Assembly (NCBI GenBank): GCA_024638545.1
Contig: JAHEKD010000163.1
Span: 1-6,105, forward strand
DNA length: 6,105 bases
DNA from: Gammaproteobacteria bacterium
GTDB lineage: Bacteria > Pseudomonadota > Gammaproteobacteria > Arenicellales > JAHEKD01
Direction: 5' to 3'
Of this stretch, positions 1 to 5,813 are shown piece after piece. The position numbers were made by a program, and so were the translations under genes. Every line of letters begins with the position of its first letter. Position 1 is the first letter of the stretch. The notes under the pieces are model-generated. The model did not search any database and had not been told where the DNA came from. It saw only the letters and a list, made by a program, of their open reading frames with translations.

Positions 1-552
1 TCTGAACGCATTAGTGATGCTGAAAAAATGATCGAGGAGCTCGAGGCTGATTTACAAATTGCTGATCAAACTATTGAACAAAAACAGCAGCAGCTAGAGG
101 TTGCCAACACTGAAATTCAGACCAAGACAACTGCCCTGACCAATACCTCTAAGGCGCTGTCGCAAACCTCTGTGGCCCTGACAGACACATCCAGGGAGCT
201 TACTGAAACCACGCAGGAGCTGAGCCAGACTCAGGAACAATTCACGGAATTGGAACGCAAGTATCTTGAGCTGGTTGGGCCGGCCCGAAGCGAGTTGAAT
301 AAATATGTTGTTCGTGTCCGTTACCTTCGAAGAGGCGGTCGAAAAATCATCCAGTTTGCCCGGCCTGAAGATAAAAACCTTGTGCAATTATCGTTGCCCC
401 AATTGAATCAGCGTCTTACTGAGTTAAAAAAACAAAAGGCAGACGATCTGTATGTCAGGGTCATTATTCCACTGGACAGCGGATTAAGTTACGACGAAGC
501 CTGGCGTTTTACCCAGGATATTCTCAACAAGTATGATTATTATTATCAGTAA
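1..552 (+). CDS. Coiled-coil protein of unknown function, 5' end missing
   Basis: The frame is open from the first base of the window and ends in TAA, giving 183 visible residues. The ATG at position 28 is probably internal, because the codons before it continue the same helical, charged sequence. The N-terminal half is a long Gln/Glu/Thr-rich coiled coil. Within it lie five tandem seven-residue units of the form [A/E]-L-[T/S]-x-T-[S/T/Q]-x, covering positions 133-237. After a break at VGPARSEL, the last 90 or so residues form a compact mixed domain with a basic patch (RYLRRGGRK), a Pro/Asn/Leu-rich linker, a hydrophobic strand (YVRVIIPLDSG) and a Tyr-rich C-terminus (KYDYYYQ). No signal peptide or membrane segment is visible in this part, but the N-terminus is lost. 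I do not recognise the family. The strand-plus-helix ending faintly recalls C-terminal domains of ExbD-like or envelope proteins, which is speculation. The coding call itself is firm. Confidence 0.85.
   Translation, partial: SERISDAEKMIEELEADLQIADQTIEQKQQQLEVANTEIQTKTTALTNTSKALSQTSVALTDTSRELTETTQELSQTQEQFTELERKYLELVGPARSELNKYVVRVRYLRRGGRKIIQFARPEDKNLVQLSLPQLNQRLTELKKQKADDLYVRVIIPLDSGLSYDEAWRFTQDILNKYDYYYQ
133..237 (+). repeat. Five tandem 21-bp (7-residue) coiled-coil repeats
   Basis: Five consecutive seven-codon units encode ALTNTSK, ALSQTSV, ALTDTSR, ELTETTQ and ELSQTQE. Leu at the second place and Thr at the fifth (third and fifth in most units) are fixed, and the first place is Ala or Glu. 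The codons differ between units (for example gccctgacc, gcgctgtcg, gagcttact), so the repeat is better conserved as protein than as DNA. This suggests an old expansion kept by selection for heptad spacing. Confidence 0.75.
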
Positions 553-872
553 ATAATTCCGGATTATAAATTTTGCAAACGCGAATGACAGTAAATGCTG
601 ATGATCGCAGGGAGACTGTATCCCAGCTCTATCTGATGCGATTCACGTCCCGGCAGACGGCACTCCTAATACGTCATTTTTGAACAAAGCGAGTCAATTG
701 TTGAAATATCTCCGGCTTGCGATAAACTGCAGGGCTAACAGTCCAATGAATGATTCGTCATACCTGAGAATGAGGATATTGCCCGATCACTTAATGAAGG
801 ATAGCCGTTTTAAAACGGCTATCGGGCAAGCAGGTTTTCGAAACAGAGACTTATAAAATCTCAACTAAAACA
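553..872. other. Intergenic region upstream of pdxJ
   Basis: This 320-bp stretch has no coding frame I can support. A 33-codon frame at 585-683 resembles nothing I know. No hairpin followed by a T run closes the preceding gene. The only strong structure is the palindrome at 800-823. A weak extended -10-like sequence (TGCGATAAA, 718-726) has only a poor -35 (TTGTTG, 698-703) at 17-bp spacing. The pdxJ promoter is therefore probably in this gap but not securely placed. Confidence 0.5.
781..827. repeat. Perfect 24-bp palindrome with competing outer arms, upstream of pdxJ
   Basis: Positions 800-811 (gatagccgtttt) and 812-823 (aaaacggctatc) form a perfect uninterrupted palindrome. The right arm also takes part in a second pairing: gcccgat at 781-787 is the exact complement of atcgggc at 821-827. 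The two foldings share the bases atc at 821-823, so they exclude each other in RNA. No T run follows on either strand, so a standard intrinsic terminator is unlikely. The palindrome ends 49 bp before the pdxJ ATG, which suits an operator for a dimeric regulator or a leader-RNA structure. The sequence symmetry is certain; its function is inferred. Confidence 0.6.
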
Positions 873-1622
873 ATGGCAACACAACTTAGTGTAAATCTTA
901 ATAAAATTGCCCTTCTGCGCAACGCGCGTGGACGTAATTACCCAAGTGTCACAGACTTTGCTGCCCGGGTGTTGAATAGTGGTGCAATTGGTGTGACCAT
1001 GCATCCACGTCCTGATGAGCGTCACGCACGGCGATCTGACATTTATGAAATAGCAGAATTATTGATTGATTACCCGGGTAAGGAGCTGAACGTAGAGGGT
1101 AACCCAACAGAGGAGTTCATGCGGCTGGTACTCGATATAAAACCGCATCAATGTACACTGGTGCCGGACGATCCTGAGCAGATTACCTCAGATCACGGCT
1201 GGAATTTAAGGCAGGACCTTGAGTGGGTAAAATCGATTGTAAATCGGCTAAATGATGCCGGTATCCGCAGCAGCATCTTTATGGACCCGAATGCTTCCGA
1301 TATGTTACTTGCATCCCAGACCGGCACCGATCGAATTGAACTTTACACCGAAAGCTATGCTGAAAATTATGATCAGCCAGAAGCTGGCGAGATATTAAAA
1401 ACATATCAGGACACCGCACTGGCGGCACAATCATACAATTTGGGAGTGAACGCGGGTCATGACCTTAATTTACACAACCTGGAAATATTCTTGAGCAGCG
1501 TACATGGTGTGAGAGAGGTATCCATCGGCCACGCAATTACGGTTGAATCACTGGACTATGGTTTTCAATCCACACTGAATATGTACCTTGAGATACTCGG
1601 AAAAGTAAATCATCGGACCTGA
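873..1622 (+). CDS. pdxJ: Pyridoxine 5'-phosphate synthase PdxJ, Bacteroidetes-type
   Basis: The product condenses 3-amino-2-oxopropyl phosphate with 1-deoxy-D-xylulose 5-phosphate to give pyridoxine 5'-phosphate, in the cytoplasmic DXP-dependent vitamin B6 pathway. At 249 residues it has the family's usual length and is a single TIM barrel. Aligned by eye with E. coli PdxJ it keeps Asn8, Arg19 (RNARG), catalytic His44 with Arg46 and His51 (MHPRPDERH), catalytic Glu75 (NVEG), Glu156 (RIELYTE), catalytic His196 (NAGHDLNL) and the Gly219-His220 phosphate site (SIGHA). The substrate-binding Asp-His of E. coli (NIDHIATLR) is Asn-Lys here (NLNKIALLR). As I recall, NxNK together with HPRPDERH, TLVPDxP and NAGHDLNL marks the PdxJ group typical of Bacteroidetes. 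No neighbour is a pdx, recO or acpS gene. The ATG is fixed by the family N-terminus, although it has no clear Shine-Dalgarno sequence. Confidence 0.95.
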   Translation: MATQLSVNLNKIALLRNARGRNYPSVTDFAARVLNSGAIGVTMHPRPDERHARRSDIYEIAELLIDYPGKELNVEGNPTEEFMRLVLDIKPHQCTLVPDDPEQITSDHGWNLRQDLEWVKSIVNRLNDAGIRSSIFMDPNASDMLLASQTGTDRIELYTESYAENYDQPEAGEILKTYQDTALAAQSYNLGVNAGHDLNLHNLEIFLSSVHGVREVSIGHAITVESLDYGFQSTLNMYLEILGKVNHRT

Positions 1623-1749
1623 CCCGGACAAAGAAACCCAAAGTCTGACAGTCTGCCACAACTCGGATAGTGCACCTGGCCTACACCAGCAGGGGAGGAA
1701 TTCAAATTATTCAATTTCAGGGTTCAATTGAGTGCTGTTTGGTTTAGAG

Positions 1750-1788
1750 ATAGTGTGCAAACGTAGCGTTCTTGTTATCTCCGTTCCC
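1750..1788. repeat. 39-bp direct repeat, copy A
   Basis: This copy begins atagtgtgca and ends gttatctccgttccc. Compared base by base with 1870-1908 it matches at 30 of 39 positions without gaps. The best-conserved part is the last 16 bases, with one difference. The two copies start exactly 120 bp apart. The similarity continues weakly about 20 bp to the left of both copies. Confidence 0.6.
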
Positions 1789-1869
1789 AAGTGAAATCAC
1801 AAGAATGTTGTTCTTTCAACTATCGTTGATTTCAAGCAGAATTTAATCAGAGCACTGATTTAAATTAAT

Positions 1870-1908
1870 ATAGAGTGCAGGCGAACAGTTTCTGTTATCT
1901 CCGCTCCC
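1870..1908. repeat. 39-bp direct repeat, copy B
   Basis: This is the second copy of the 1750-1788 repeat, beginning atagagtgca and ending gttatctccgctccc. It runs into a small hairpin (ctcccc at 1904-1909, ggggag at 1916-1921), and the left inverted repeat of the putative mobile remnant starts 18 bp further on. I do not recognise the sequence as part of a named element. Confidence 0.6.
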
Positions 1909-1925
1909 CCTCTCTGGGGAGTTAG

Positions 1926-2150
1926 CCCGCATTTCTCACCGGACTTCGTAGCGAGACGGTTAAAGGATGCGTCCTGTATGGGTTTTACGACCAAAGGCCG
2001 GCATTATGTTAACAGCATATGTGCCGGCACAAGGGCCGGCACAAGGGCCGGCAGGCATCGTTGACACGATGTCGAGGCCCCTGACCGAGTAAAATACAGA
2101 CAGGGCGTGGCAAGGGACCGTCGCAGTAGTAGGGTGGTGAGAAATGCAGG
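1926..2150. mobile_element. MITE-like or collapsed IS remnant bounded by 15-bp inverted repeats
   Basis: The left end reads cccgcatttctcacc (1926-1940). The right end read on the opposite strand is cctgcatttctcacc (2136-2150). They match at 14 of 15 positions, with the inner 12 identical (1929-1940 and 2136-2147). A few bases further in, both arms carry a related patch (gcgagacggt on the left, gcgacggtcc on the right strand). The enclosed DNA is GC-rich and repetitive and codes for no transposase, so this would be a non-autonomous or internally deleted element of about 225 bp. The flanking bases (gttag, ttgat) are not a clean target-site duplication. Ends starting with CC and the general style recall IS1380-type termini, but that family guess is from memory only. 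A structured non-mobile sequence is the main alternative. Confidence 0.45.
2023..2053. repeat. 12-bp tandem repeat, about 2.6 copies
   Basis: The unit gccggcacaagg occurs at 2023-2034 and 2035-2046, followed by a partial third copy (gccggca) at 2047-2053. Each unit contains the palindrome gccggc, and the first unit with its two preceding bases forms gtgccggcac (2021-2030). The array sits inside the putative mobile remnant and, being self-complementary, could fold into alternative hairpins. Confidence 0.8.
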
Positions 2151-2169
2151 TTGATATGAGGAGGTCAAC

Positions 2170-2787
2170 TCAAAACCACGCCTCAATCGTCTTTTCAACC
2201 TGACTGAACAATTGGAAACCCTGACAGATATAGGCATATTGATCTGCTTTCCTGCCAATCAGGGTCGGAAATCCATTTACTCCCATGCGCCCTGAAAGCG
2301 CAAAGTCGTCATGCGTTCGCTGTTTGATATTTTCTGAGACAAATAAATTCGCAAATGCGTCTTTGCTGATGCCGTGTTTTGCTGCAAGTTTTGATAACAC
2401 ATCAATTTTCGTAACGTCTTTATTTTCGACATAAAAAGCGTGTTGAACGGCACTGAAATAATCGAGGTCCTGCTTGTGGTTCAGGGCCTGAAAGGTCTTT
2501 ACCGCCCGACACGCAGGTTCAGTGTCATAAATAAATCCCTCCGGCATTTGAAAGCTAAAGTTAAAAGGCTGGCCACTGGCTTCATTGACGTTAAACCAGT
2601 GATTTAATATGTACATCCGCTGCTCTCTATCCATCACTTTGGTGTTACCCGCACGCAGCCCGCCTAGATGTAAACGCAGCGGTGTAGACGCACTGTAGAT
2701 ACTGGCAATTCTGTGTATGACCGGTGAAAACCCCCAGCACCAGGAGCACATCGGGTCTGCAAAATATAAAAATTGTTTGTCTGTCAT
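2170..2787 (-). CDS. DsbA-family thiol oxidoreductase (COG3531-like), cytoplasmic
   Basis: This 205-residue protein has a thioredoxin fold with a DsbA-type helical insertion. The first strand (FLYFADP) leads into the redox motif Cys14-Ser-Trp-Cys17, followed by WGFSP. A mostly helical region of residues 50-150 precedes the cis-proline loop (VNGFPTL, Pro174), which faces the active site in this fold. CxWC followed by WGF is typical of the DsbA/FrnE-like group listed as predicted protein-disulfide isomerases. There is no signal peptide, since the protein starts directly with the first strand, so it should act in the cytoplasm on small thiols or protein substrates. The substrate cannot be named. 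It is transcribed away from the FAH gene, with 70 bp between the two start codons. The stop codon lies only 20 bp from the putative mobile remnant, so the last few residues may have been altered by that event. Confidence 0.88.
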   Translation of the reverse strand: MTDKQFLYFADPMCSWCWGFSPVIHRIASIYSASTPLRLHLGGLRAGNTKVMDREQRMYILNHWFNVNEASGQPFNFSFQMPEGFIYDTEPACRAVKTFQALNHKQDLDYFSAVQHAFYVENKDVTKIDVLSKLAAKHGISKDAFANLFVSENIKQRTHDDFALSGRMGVNGFPTLIGRKADQYAYICQGFQLFSQVEKTIEAWF

Positions 2788-2808
2788 GAGCGCTCGCGGT
2801 TTCTAAAT

Positions 2809-2837
2809 ACTATAAAGCAAAGTAAGATAGCCTTTAA
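2809..2837 (-). promoter_or_regulatory. Possible sigma-70 promoter for the DsbA-like gene
   Basis: Read on the minus strand, TTAAAG (2837-2832) and TATAGT (2814-2809) are 17 bp apart. TATAGT matches the -10 consensus at five of six bases, and TTAAAG matches the -35 at three of six. Transcription would start roughly 15 bp before the ATG. The divergent FAH gene must share this 70-bp gap for its own promoter unless it is expressed from elsewhere. Confidence 0.25.
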
Positions 2838-2857
2838 TCTAAACCCAGACATTAATT

Positions 2858-3550
2858 ATGCCAGAGTATTTTTTTAAGCCTGAAGAAATTGCTGCGCTGC
2901 CGGTGATTGGCAGTGATAAACTTTACCCTGTGAACCGTATCTTTTGTGTGGGCAGAAACTATGCAGATCATGCTAAAGAGATGGGCGCTGAAGTGGACCG
3001 GCAGCGGCCATTCTTTTTCACAAAACCCGCAACGGCCATTGTTCACTCAGGTGCGGCGATTGATTATCCTCCAGGCACAGAAAATCTCCACTACGAAATG
3101 GAACTGGTAGTGGCTTTGGCCGGACCGCTTTTTGAGGCTAATCGCAATCAGGTGAAGGCAGGAATATTTGGATTTACCTGTGGGATTGATTTAACACGCC
3201 GCGACTTACAGGCGGGACTCAAGGAAAAAAAGCATCCCTGGGATCTGGCTAAGGCATTTGAAAATTCGGCAGTGGTTTGTGCAATTAATCGCAGCGTTTC
3301 AATCAATGATATTGATGACAAGATCATTGAACTATCTCAAAATGGCAGGCTCAGGCAGCGTGCCCGACTAGGTGACATGGTATGGCGGATAGAGGAATTG
3401 CTTGAATTTCTTAGCCGTTATTATCATCTTGGCGCCGGTGATCTTGTTTTTACGGGGACGCCGGCAGGTGTTGGCGCTGTAGTAAAAGGCGACACGCTGA
3501 CAGGGTCAATCACCAGCGTTGGAACGATTGAAGTTTCATTCAACACGTAA
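2858..3550 (+). CDS. FAH-family hydrolase (acylpyruvate / fumarylpyruvate hydrolase type)
   Basis: The 230-residue protein is a single-domain member of the fumarylacetoacetate hydrolase family, of the FAHD1/YcgM/NagK size class. Near the N-terminus, RIFCVGRNYADHAKEMG carries the His38 and Glu41 pair that matches the catalytic lid dyad of FAHD1. Lys56 follows in FFFTKP. The divalent-metal ligands are Glu80 and Glu82 (YEMEL) and Asp111 (GIDLTRRD). PWDLAKAF (Lys132) and the C-terminal FTGTPAGVG loop complete the site. Such enzymes cleave C-C bonds in acylpyruvates such as fumarylpyruvate, and some decarboxylate oxaloacetate. The substrate here is not determined by the sequence. No aromatic-degradation genes are adjacent, which favours a general metabolite-clearing role. 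The ATG agrees with the family N-terminus but has no obvious Shine-Dalgarno sequence. prlC follows after 36 bp, so the two are probably co-transcribed. Confidence 0.9.
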   Translation: MPEYFFKPEEIAALPVIGSDKLYPVNRIFCVGRNYADHAKEMGAEVDRQRPFFFTKPATAIVHSGAAIDYPPGTENLHYEMELVVALAGPLFEANRNQVKAGIFGFTCGIDLTRRDLQAGLKEKKHPWDLAKAFENSAVVCAINRSVSINDIDDKIIELSQNGRLRQRARLGDMVWRIEELLEFLSRYYHLGAGDLVFTGTPAGVGAVVKGDTLTGSITSVGTIEVSFNT

Positions 3551-3586
3551 CATACTACTTCACAAACTATCTTTAGTCCTGAAATC

Positions 3587-5647
3587 ATGAGTATAAAGAA
3601 TAAACAATCTGTATTAACCGATTTTTCTGATTTCCCGAAATTTGATCAAATAAAGATCGAGAATATTGAACCTGCTCTGACTGAACTGTTGGCACACAGC
3701 CGGGCGCGGATCGAGGAACTGGCTGAGTCCTCGCAGCAAAAAACCTGGGAAAATTTTATTGTACCGATGGATGAGATTGATAACGCACTGGAGCGGATGT
3801 GGTCACCTGTCAGCCATTTAAATGCAGTCAGGGATTCAGATGAGCTTCGTGATGCCTATGAAGCCTGTTTGCCAAAATTGACCGAATACGGCACGCAGCT
3901 TTCGCAGGACAAGCGCCTGTATGATGGGTATTTGGCGATTAAAGAGAGCGATGATTTTGTCAATCTGAACCTTGCTCAGCAAAAAGTTATTAATAATGCG
4001 CTCAGGGACTTCAAGTTGGCAGGTGTTGATTTACCGGAAGCGCAAAAGCCGCGTTTTATGGAAATTCAGCAGTCGTTATCACAAAAGTGTAATAAATTTT
4101 CACAAAATGTGCTGGACGCAACCCACGGCTGGTCGCTGCAGATCACTGATGAGAGCGAATTGTCAGGATTGCCTGATTCGGCGATCGGCATGGCCAGGCA
4201 TATGGCGAAAATTACGGACCAAGAGGGTTGGAAGTTCACACTGGATGCCCCCCTTTATATCCCCTTCATGACATACGCTGATCATCAGGCATATAGACGA
4301 AAGATGTATGAAGCCTTTACAACTCGTGCAAGTGACGAGGGCCCGACAAAAGGCCGATGGGATAACTCACAGCTAATGGTTGAAATTTTAAATCTGCGGC
4401 AGGAAAAAGCCAAAATGCTGGACTTTGATAACTATGCAGAATATTCAGTAGTCTCAAAAATGGCAGACAGCCCGGATCAGATCGTTGAATTTTTGCGTGA
4501 TCTGACCAAAAAATCGAAACCGTTTGCAATTAAAGAGTTGAAAGAATTAAAGACGTTTGCCAACAATGAGTATGCTGTTGAAGAGTTGGAGGCATGGGAC
4601 CTGGCCTACTACTCCGAAAAACTCAGACAGAATCGCTATGAATTCACTCAGGAGGAAGTGCGGCCGTACTTCCCGGTTGAGCACGTGTTGAAAGGCATGT
4701 TTGACGTTGTGAATCGTTTGTTCGGTATCACTATCGAGCAAACCGAAAATGCGCATCTTTGGCATGAGGACGTTCGCTTTTTTCAGGTCAAAGAAGCTGG
4801 TGAGTTGATTGGCCATTTTTATGTCGACTTATTCGCCCGAGAACACAAGCGAGGCGGCGCCTGGATGGCCGATTGCATCGGGCGCATGAGAACTGAGGCA
4901 GGCCTGCAAAGGCCGGTGGCATTTCTAACCTGCAATTTTAGCCTGCCAGTCGGAAATAAACCCTCACTGCTAACCCACAATGAGGTGACCACCCTGTTTC
5001 ATGAGTTTGGTCATGGCCTGCATCATTTATTGACCCGCATTGATGAACCTGGTGTTGCCGGTATCAACGGTGTTGCCTGGGATGCGGTTGAATTACCCAG
5101 TCAATTCCTGGAAAACTGGTGTTGGGAACTCGACGGCCTTAACCTGATCAGTTCGCACTACGAGACGGGCGAAACATTGCCCGTTGAACTTCTACGTAAA
5201 ATGAAGGCTGCCAGGAATTTTCAGAGCGCAATGGGCATGTTACGGCAGCTTGAATTTTCGTTATTTGATATTTTTCTCCACCAACGAAATAAAATTGATT
5301 CGCCAGCACAGATTCAGCAGATTCTTGACCAGGTGCGTAGCGAGGTTTCCGTCATCATCCCGCCGCCTTTTAATCGTTTCCAGCACGCATTTAGCCATAT
5401 TTTTGCAGGAGGCTACGCTGCCGGTTATTACAGCTATAAGTGGGCAGAGGTGCTTTCAGCCGATGCTTTCAGCCGTTTTGAAGAGGAAGGTGTATTTAAT
5501 GCCGACACCGGCCAGTCGTTTCGGGAAGTCATTCTGGCAAATGGAGGCTCACGTGAACCCATGGAGCTGTTTGTTGAATTCAGAGGTCGAGAACCGGACA
5601 TAGAGGCTTTGCTCAGGCACAGTGGGTTACTCGAGAAGGCAGCCTGA
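3587..5647 (+). CDS. prlC: Oligopeptidase A, M3-family zinc metallopeptidase
   Basis: This cytoplasmic zinc endopeptidase degrades short peptides, including cleaved signal peptides and proteasome-like protease products. The 686 residues compare with 680 in E. coli PrlC, and similarity runs the whole length (for example SPVSHLN at 73-79, TRASDEGP at 246-253, KRGGAWM at 421-427). The catalytic motif His472-Glu473-Phe-Gly-His476 lies in TTLFHEFGHGLHH. The third zinc ligand is Glu502 in WDAVELPSQ, as in thimet oligopeptidase. The substrate-binding Tyr/Gly loop is present as HIFAGGYAAGYYSYKWAEVL (604-623). All key residues are intact, and there is no signal peptide. The ATG 36 bp after the FAH gene agrees with the E. 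coli start. The usual enterobacterial downstream partner rsmJ is absent here. A short reading frame begins one base past the stop. Confidence 0.97.
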   Translation: MSIKNKQSVLTDFSDFPKFDQIKIENIEPALTELLAHSRARIEELAESSQQKTWENFIVPMDEIDNALERMWSPVSHLNAVRDSDELRDAYEACLPKLTEYGTQLSQDKRLYDGYLAIKESDDFVNLNLAQQKVINNALRDFKLAGVDLPEAQKPRFMEIQQSLSQKCNKFSQNVLDATHGWSLQITDESELSGLPDSAIGMARHMAKITDQEGWKFTLDAPLYIPFMTYADHQAYRRKMYEAFTTRASDEGPTKGRWDNSQLMVEILNLRQEKAKMLDFDNYAEYSVVSKMADSPDQIVEFLRDLTKKSKPFAIKELKELKTFANNEYAVEELEAWDLAYYSEKLRQNRYEFTQEEVRPYFPVEHVLKGMFDVVNRLFGITIEQTENAHLWHEDVRFFQVKEAGELIGHFYVDLFAREHKRGGAWMADCIGRMRTEAGLQRPVAFLTCNFSLPVGNKPSLLTHNEVTTLFHEFGHGLHHLLTRIDEPGVAGINGVAWDAVELPSQFLENWCWELDGLNLISSHYETGETLPVELLRKMKAARNFQSAMGMLRQLEFSLFDIFLHQRNKIDSPAQIQQILDQVRSEVSVIIPPPFNRFQHAFSHIFAGGYAAGYYSYKWAEVLSADAFSRFEEEGVFNADTGQSFREVILANGGSREPMELFVEFRGREPDIEALLRHSGLLEKAA

Positions 5648-5648
5648 A

Positions 5649-5813
5649 ATGATTGCCCGCAGTTACAGATCTGCGTGGCTGATTGCTGAAAAGATTAAAC
5701 CGGCTCAGCGCCTTGACTTTGTCTGCCTTATCCCGGATGACAATAAAAAACTGCTGTTATCTCACTATCCGGTATGCTTAATAAAGGTCAGAATATTGAC
5801 TCGACATTATTGA
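5649..5813 (+). CDS. Doubtful 54-residue reading frame after prlC
   Basis: An ATG one base after the prlC TGA (tgaaatg) opens 54 codons. The product starts MIARSYRSAWLIAEKIKPAQ and is Leu- and basic-rich, with no motif I recognise. The near-overlap with the stop of prlC would allow translational coupling, which is the only argument for it. Against it are the short length, the lack of similarity to known prlC neighbours and the overlap with the next reading frame and its possible promoter. It may be untranslated DNA. Confidence 0.2.
   Translation: MIARSYRSAWLIAEKIKPAQRLDFVCLIPDDNKKLLLSHYPVCLIKVRILTRHY

Larger units (their letters stand above)
1623..2169. other. Repeat-rich intergenic region without a supported gene
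   Basis: About 550 bp separate pdxJ from the convergent DsbA-like gene. I find no frame with recognisable protein sequence on either strand. The minus-strand frame over 2004-2258 is a shadow of the DsbA-like gene extended through GC-rich repeats. The stretch holds a diverged direct-repeat pair (1750-1788 and 1870-1908), short inverted repeats (aatcag/ctgatt at 1845-1860; ctcccc/ggggag at 1904-1921) and the inverted-repeat-bounded segment 1926-2150. No hairpin with a T run is seen, so there is no confident terminator for either convergent gene. Confidence 0.6.

Noticed and set aside
94..387. 97-codon minus-strand frame
   Set aside because: Antisense shadow of the coiled-coil gene; the repeated heptad codons keep the opposite frame open.
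585..683. 33-codon frame in the gap before pdxJ (MTVNADDRRETV...)
   Set aside because: Too short, no ribosome-binding site and no recognisable motif; expected by chance.
800..830. Palindrome as an intrinsic terminator for the preceding gene
   Set aside because: No T run follows on either strand and it lies about 250 bp beyond the stop codon.
1926..2060. Possible integron attC-like site (gttaac, GC-rich palindromes)
   Set aside because: The required paired core sites in the right arrangement are not seen, and there is no integrase or gene cassette nearby.
2144..2200. Plus-strand peptide MQVDMRRSTQ, which resembles N-termini I remember from group II intron reverse transcriptases
   Set aside because: The frame ends after about 20 codons, no reverse transcriptase or intron domain V sequence is present, and the inverted-repeat element explains the region better. 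The likeness rests on memory only.
2004..2258. 84-codon minus-strand frame overlapping the DsbA-like gene
   Set aside because: It is out of frame with a well-supported gene over its first part and then runs through the GC-rich tandem repeat, giving PALVPALVPA. No recognisable protein features.
5250..5603. 117-codon plus-strand frame inside prlC
   Set aside because: Alternate frame within a strongly conserved gene; its translation resembles no family.
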